A stretch of 63,222 bases of DNA. Source: an uncultured Lachnospiraceae bacterium. GTDB taxonomy: Bacteria; Bacillota; Clostridia; Lachnospirales; Lachnospiraceae. This document shows, piece after piece, positions 59,006-63,222 of this stretch; positions within the stretch are counted from its first letter, which is position 1; each line of letters starts with the position of its first letter. The notes beneath the pieces are model-generated. The model had not been told where the DNA came from. It searched no databases and was given only the letters and a program-made list of their open reading frames with translations. The stretch is from contig CALWBQ010000012.1 in the NCBI GenBank assembly GCA_944376125.1, positions 1 to 63,222 of the forward strand, given 5' to 3'. Position numbers and translations under genes: made by a program.

Positions 59006-61144
59006 ATGGATAAATATGAGTTTAACATCAAAGTGGAGCAGTTAAAAAAGCTCGTCAATAAGGGGGATTATGAGACAGCAATGAAAATTGCTGATACCAT
59101 CGACTGGAGAAGAGTGCGGAATGCAAATCTGCTGTCTTTGGTATCTTCTGTGTATGAAAAAAACCATGAATACCACGAGGCAAAAGAAATTCTTTTAATC
59201 GCGTTTGAGCGCGCCCCTATTGGAAAAAGGCTGCTGTACAAGCTGACCCAGTTAGCGCTGAAAGAAGGAGAAATTTCGGAGGCAGAGGCTTACTACCGGG
59301 AGTTTTGTTCCATGGCAGAGGACGATTCCAGGCAGTATATTCTGCGCTATCTAATATTAAAGGCAAAGCACGCTTCCACAGAGCAGCTGATCAATGCCTT
59401 GGAAAATTATACCAGCCTGGAGCTGGACGAAAAATGGCTTTACCAGCTTGCGGAGCTTTACAGCGAAGCAGGCCGGGAAACAGAATGTGTCCAGACTTGT
59501 GATAAAATTATGCTGATGTTTGGGTTGGGGCAATATGTGGATAAAGCGATGGAATTAAAGCTCCAGTACGCACCTCTCTCCCGTTACCAGATGGATCTGG
59601 TTGAAAACAGAGATAAATATGAAGAAAAGCTGAAGGCGGTGGAAGAAGGGCGTTATACCACGGATACCGATCCTGCTGAGGATGACCGCAGCCGCTATGA
59701 TTCTGGCTATAGCCAGGAATCTCAGGATTATAACCAGGAACCGGACGGATACTACCAGGAAGAGGCGGCTTACACCCAGGAGGAACCGGAGTATGGGCAG
59801 GAGGAGCCTGCTTACGGCGATTATGACAGTCAGGAAGAGGATCGGGCATATGCTGAGACAGCGGCAGCCAGGGAGCCGGAGGAGCGGGGATACCGCCAGG
59901 CGGCACCGGTATACCGGAATGATGTTCCCGTAACCTCCGCCGGGAGGATGCGCCCAGAGGAGGATCTGAGAGTTCAGATGAAAGAGGCTGAGGTGGAAGA
60001 ACACTTGGCACAGGAGATGTCAAAACTTTCCATGGATGACTACCATGAAGGCAAGGAGGACCAGGAAACTGCTGATAAAACGAGAGTCATTAGAAATATT
60101 CGTGAACTCCAGGAAGCAAGAGAGGCATACAGAAAGGAAGAGAGGGAACAGCCGGAGAGAAGCCGGGTGGACCGCATGACTCACCGCAATCATCTGATAA
60201 TTGAGGCGGAATCTCCGGAAGAAGGTCTTGAGGAAGCAATCAGCGCGTTAAAGAAAATACACCATGAGCTGGGAACTAAAAATCCTGTGGCTAAAATTGC
60301 GGGAGAAAAATTAAATTCCAAAGGGCTCTTAAATCTTGCGGATAAGCTGGCTGGAAAAGATCTGATTATTGAGGGGGCGGCAGATATGAATGACCGTCTT
60401 GCAGACGAACTAAACCAGCTTATGGCTTATGATGAGACGGGCATCATTGTCGTGCTGATTGACAGTCCGGAGAGGCTGGAAGAGCTTTATCAGCAGCATC
60501 CTGCCCTGGCTTCCCATTTTGAGTGGATAAATAATGAACCAGCCTACGAGGAAGAGAACATCCCGGATTCACGCCCTGTAAGAATGATAAAGCCTAAGAG
60601 AGATCCGGAGCCTGAACCGATTCAGGAGGAAGAAACCGTTTACCAGGAGGAAGAAGAACCGGAGCCGGAAGTGGTAGACGGATCTTATGTGGAAGAAGAG
60701 ACAGAAGAGCTTCCGCCGGATGAGGAGCAGCCTTATGAGGATTCTTACCAGGAAGAAGATACATACCAGGAGGGCGAAGCCTATGAGGATGACGGGGATG
60801 TCTATGGTGACGAGGATACAGAGGAGCCAGAATATGAGGGCGGAGAGACAGATTCTGAGCCGGAAGAAGAAATGACCATAGATGAATTCGCACATTATGC
60901 GACTCAGTATGCAAGCCAGATTGACTGCAGCATCACCGGAAAAAGCATGCTGGCGCTGTATGAGCGAATTGAGATTATGGAGGAAGATAATATTCCGCTG
61001 ACGAAAGCCAACGCAGAAGCTCTCATTGAAGAGGCTGCTGACAAAGCAGAGAAGCCTTCTCTGGGGAAGATGATAAAGGGAGTATTTTCCTCGAAGTATG
61101 ATAAAGATGGACTGCTGATCTTAAAAGAGGAGCACTTTATTTAA
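59006..61144 (+). CDS. TPR and acidic-repeat protein with AAA-like segment
   Basis: A 712-aa cytoplasmic protein. The first 180 residues form TPR-like helical pairs (YETAMKIADTIDW, YHEAKEILLIAFERAP, SEAEAYYREFC). Two low-complexity regions (about 220-285 and 530-640) are rich in Glu, Tyr, Gln and Asp with repeated YxQEE units. Between them (about 395-510) a segment, with AGKDLIIEGAADMNDRLADELNQLMAYDETGIIVVLIDSPERLEEL, recalls the Walker B and lid part of SpoVK/CbbX-type AAA+ proteins, but there is no P-loop. It follows recR by 34 nt. It may be a scaffold. Confidence 0.65.
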   Translation: MDKYEFNIKVEQLKKLVNKGDYETAMKIADTIDWRRVRNANLLSLVSSVYEKNHEYHEAKEILLIAFERAPIGKRLLYKLTQLALKEGEISEAEAYYREFCSMAEDDSRQYILRYLILKAKHASTEQLINALENYTSLELDEKWLYQLAELYSEAGRETECVQTCDKIMLMFGLGQYVDKAMELKLQYAPLSRYQMDLVENRDKYEEKLKAVEEGRYTTDTDPAEDDRSRYDSGYSQESQDYNQEPDGYYQEEAAYTQEEPEYGQEEPAYGDYDSQEEDRAYAETAAAREPEERGYRQAAPVYRNDVPVTSAGRMRPEEDLRVQMKEAEVEEHLAQEMSKLSMDDYHEGKEDQETADKTRVIRNIRELQEAREAYRKEEREQPERSRVDRMTHRNHLIIEAESPEEGLEEAISALKKIHHELGTKNPVAKIAGEKLNSKGLLNLADKLAGKDLIIEGAADMNDRLADELNQLMAYDETGIIVVLIDSPERLEELYQQHPALASHFEWINNEPAYEEENIPDSRPVRMIKPKRDPEPEPIQEEETVYQEEEEPEPEVVDGSYVEEETEELPPDEEQPYEDSYQEEDTYQEGEAYEDDGDVYGDEDTEEPEYEGGETDSEPEEEMTIDEFAHYATQYASQIDCSITGKSMLALYERIEIMEEDNIPLTKANAEALIEEAADKAEKPSLGKMIKGVFSSKYDKDGLLILKEEHFI

Positions 61145-61220
61145 ATTTAGGGCCAGTCTGCAAGGGCGCTGCGGATATGCCGAGCTGACGAATCAAAAAT
61201 GATGACAGGTTGTTAAAAAT

Positions 61221-62054
61221 ATGAAAGAGATAAAATTAATTTCACTGGATCTAGACGGTACGCTGCTGAACAGCAGAAAATCGATTTCAAAACGCAACAT
61301 AGAGGCGCTGAAGGCATGTTCGCACAGGGGAATTGAGATTGTTCCGACAACAGGGCGAACGGTTGACGGAATCCCTTCGCTTATACGGGAGCTGCCAGGT
61401 GTCCATTACGCGATTACGACAAACGGGGCAGTGGTTGCTGACCTGAGAAATGATAAAATTTTAGACAAAAGGACTCTGGACTGGGAAAAAGCAGTGGAAC
61501 TGCTGGAATTTGTGGACACTTATCCTATCATGTATGATCCATATATTAACGGAAGAGGAATTTCGGAATCAAAATTTTTTGATCATATGGATCAGTACGG
61601 AATACCGGAAGAGATACAGAAACTGGTTTTCGTCACTCGGGATGTGGTCCCTAACATCATTGAATATGTAAAGAAAAAGAGGTGCCCCATCGAAAAAATA
61701 AATCTCTTTTTTAAAGAGCCGGCACTTCGCAGCCAGATGAGAGAAGATTTGGGAAAATTTTCTGGTATTCTCATCACCTCATCTATGCCGTTTAACCTGG
61801 AAATTAATCATCCGGATGCCACAAAAGGAAAGGGAATTCTGAGGCTGGCATCTATCCTGGGCTTGGAAAAGTCCCAGACAATGGCCTTTGGAGATGGAGA
61901 GAACGATCTGTCGATGATTCAAGAGGCAGAAATTGGTGTGGCGATGGGAAATGGAATACAAAGCCTGAAGGACGCTGCAGACTACGTAACGCAGTCTAAT
62001 GATGAGGATGGGGTAGCAGCAGCGATCGAACACTTTATATTAGGACAGAGGTAA
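61221..62054 (+). CDS. Cof-type HAD phosphatase
   Basis: A 277-aa HAD superfamily hydrolase. The nucleophile is in LDLDGTLLNS (residues 8-17), motif II in PTTGRT, and the distal acidic residues in FGDGENDLSMI. A C2 cap domain lies between (about 85-200), as in Cof/YbiV phosphatases acting on sugar phosphates or flavin nucleotides. The ribosome binding site is weak (AGGTTG). It ends 1 nt before the CvpA-like gene. Confidence 0.9.
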   Translation: MKEIKLISLDLDGTLLNSRKSISKRNIEALKACSHRGIEIVPTTGRTVDGIPSLIRELPGVHYAITTNGAVVADLRNDKILDKRTLDWEKAVELLEFVDTYPIMYDPYINGRGISESKFFDHMDQYGIPEEIQKLVFVTRDVVPNIIEYVKKKRCPIEKINLFFKEPALRSQMREDLGKFSGILITSSMPFNLEINHPDATKGKGILRLASILGLEKSQTMAFGDGENDLSMIQEAEIGVAMGNGIQSLKDAADYVTQSNDEDGVAAAIEHFILGQR

Positions 62055-62055
62055 C

Positions 62056-62778
62056 ATGGAATTTTTTCAAGAGAATTGGCTGCCGGTATTGGTGGCTGTC
62101 TATCTGGCCGGTATGGTGCTGTATGGCCATTACCGGGGATTTATTCGCTTGGCAGTATCTTTGACGGCTCTGATTGTCACATTGGTGCTGGTAAGGCTCG
62201 CTTTGCCGCATGTGACGGACTACATCCAACAGAACACATCCATCGCTGAAAACGTGAAAGAAAGTGTCATGGAAGCTGTCGGCCTGGATAAGGAGATTCC
62301 TGCTGATGAAGATGGAGTTCTGGCAGATGACCAGATAATAGGACAGCTGAATCTTCCGGAGAGCATCAAAAAAGAATTAATCAACAGTAATGACGGTGAG
62401 ATTTACCAGCTTTTCGGGGCAGAAGCCCTGGCCAGCTATATCGGAGATTATCTGTCGCATACGATCATTCAGGGAGCCGCCTTTATTATTTTATTTGCGG
62501 TCGTCTTTATTGTAATTCAAATAGCGGTGAGATGGCTGGATTTAATAGCAAAGCTGCCTGTGCTGCATGGGATTAATCAGTTGGCAGGAGCGGTGCTTGG
62601 CGGTATCTTGGGGCTTCTCTATTTTTGGGTAGCCTGTATGGTCCTTGGAGCATTTTCGGGAACAGATATCGGAGGCCTAATGCTAAGGCAGATTGAAGGA
62701 TGCGGCTGGCTGTATGCCCTCTATCACAACAACCTTCTGGGCGCATTTGTTTTGGGAATTGTCAGAGGGATATTTTAA
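62056..62778 (+). CDS. CvpA family membrane protein
   Basis: A 240-aa membrane protein with about four to five spans and an acidic soluble loop (about 60-110). The N-terminal YGHYRGFIRLAVSL and the central AAFIILFAVVFIVIQ and LPVLHGINQLAGAVLGGILGL segments match the CvpA pattern (Y-RG-RG start, AG-LG-GL mid). CvpA proteins are needed for colicin V production in E. coli and linked to envelope homeostasis elsewhere. It is probably transcribed with the HAD gene. Confidence 0.8.
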   Translation: MEFFQENWLPVLVAVYLAGMVLYGHYRGFIRLAVSLTALIVTLVLVRLALPHVTDYIQQNTSIAENVKESVMEAVGLDKEIPADEDGVLADDQIIGQLNLPESIKKELINSNDGEIYQLFGAEALASYIGDYLSHTIIQGAAFIILFAVVFIVIQIAVRWLDLIAKLPVLHGINQLAGAVLGGILGLLYFWVACMVLGAFSGTDIGGLMLRQIEGCGWLYALYHNNLLGAFVLGIVRGIF

Positions 62779-62811
62779 AGAACAGCGATGTTTTATATTT
62801 GTAAGCACTTT

Positions 62812-62840
62812 GGCGGGACAAAATGTCCCGCCTTTTTTCT
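62812..62840 (+). terminator. Terminator after the CvpA-like gene
   Basis: GGCGGGACA (62812-62820) pairs with TGTCCCGCC (62824-62832), followed by six Ts. It isolates the following rRNA operon. Confidence 0.95.
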
Positions 62841-63024
62841 TTTGGAAAAAGAAAGCAGATCAAGGCATTTTTTCCGAAATGTGTTTCTTGTCACAATAAT
62901 TACTGCAATTACAACAATATTTTCGCGAACGTAAAAAAAGGAAACCACAAAATATAGACAAACCAAGAAAAATAAAGCATATATTGTGGGTAAAAAAATT
63001 GTTTTGAAAAAAAGAAAAATTCTA

Positions 63025-63053
63025 TTGACAATAGCTGGAATCCGTGTTATAGT
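63025..63053 (+). promoter_or_regulatory. rRNA operon promoter P1
   Basis: Perfect TTGACA (63025-63030), a 17-nt spacer and TATAGT (63048-63053). A/T-rich tracts directly upstream (about 62990-63022) could act as an UP element. Confidence 0.85.
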
Positions 63054-63115
63054 TAAGCTCCACCGGTAAGCAAGTGGAAATCTTAGAAAAGATTTAAAAA
63101 AGATGAAAAAAGTTG

Positions 63116-63144
63116 TTGACAAACGGCGAGAGATGAGATATAAT
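63116..63144 (+). promoter_or_regulatory. rRNA operon promoter P2
   Basis: Perfect TTGACA (63116-63121), a 17-nt spacer and perfect TATAAT (63139-63144), 91 nt after P1. Tandem strong promoters are typical of rRNA operons. Confidence 0.9.
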
Positions 63145-63222
63145 AAACAAGCTGTCGCCGAGAGGGAACAGCGAAACGGACCTTGAGAATTGAAGATCGA
63201 ACAATACACAGACCCTGAAATT
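63145..63222 (+). other. Leader of the next rRNA operon (partial)
   Basis: The leader contains GCTGT...ACAGC pairing and ACCTTGAGAATTGAA, a form often found before 16S genes in Firmicutes. The 16S gene itself would start beyond the end of the window. Confidence 0.7.

Noticed and set aside
59508..60023. A proline-rich minus-strand frame opposite the acidic repeat region
   Set aside because: It is the complement of Glu/Tyr/Gln codon repeats, not a gene.

Overview
The window looks like chromosome of a spore-forming, anaerobic, low-to-mid G+C Clostridia member, most likely Lachnospiraceae. The reasons are a FabK-based fatty acid synthesis operon with a fused accD-accA gene, a Met T-box upstream of metS, a long Bacillus-type SRP RNA, SpmA/SpmB and GerMN-type sporulation proteins, an NrdG-like radical SAM activase, and gene order shared with Bacillus subtilis around holB-yaaT-yabB-rsmI-abrB, metS-tatD-rsmA and tadA-scRNA-dnaX-ybaB-recR. 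The genus is not resolved. No phage, insertion sequence, CRISPR array or plasmid module was seen.

Layout. 1-1072: 3' end of a 23S rRNA gene followed, without a 5S gene, by seven tRNAs (Asp, Val, Thr, Tyr, fMet, Phe, Lys) and a terminator. 1176-7610: an IclR regulator and an operon behind two palindromic operators (FAD oxidoreductase, transporter, HyuA-type protein, HExxH protein). 7688-9812: a membrane-anchored propeller-like protein and a small protein. 9903-15905: housekeeping block (YaaO-like decarboxylase, guanylate-kinase-like protein, HolB, RicT, TrmN6, RsmI, AbrB). 16074-26655: the fatty acid synthesis operon (fabH-acpP-fabK-fabD-fabG-fabF-accB-fabZ-accC-accDA plus a FabK-like oxidoreductase), with a FabT-type operator at its promoter and a strong terminator. 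26694-35344: spmA and spmB, separated by about 7.5 kb holding a GntR-controlled TRAP transporter/aldolase operon, a MATE pump and an OGG-type glycosylase. 35357-38683: a FabT-like MarR regulator with a FabT-like site in its own upstream promoter, a GerMN lipoprotein and a DUF885 lipoprotein. 38655-43851: T-box, metS, traX-like gene, tatD, rsmA. 43904-51333: LacI-controlled glycoside operon (sugar ABC importer without ATPase, an alpha/alpha-toroid protein, a GH2 beta-glucuronidase). 51356-54165: nagB, a proline-rich two-domain protein, an NrdG-like activase. 54287-62840: tadA, SRP RNA, a phosphofructokinase, dnaX-ybaB-recR, a TPR/degenerate AAA-like protein, a HAD phosphatase and a CvpA-like membrane protein. 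62841-63222: tandem promoters and leader of the next rRNA operon.

How the parts fit. The clearest regulatory circuit is the predicted FabT regulon: the operator at the fab promoter and the fabT-like gene lie about 19 kb apart. The two least described units are the IclR-linked HyuA/FAD/HExxH operon and the beta-glucuronidase operon with its unassigned toroid protein. Function calls rest on motifs and recalled family features read by eye; no database search was run.
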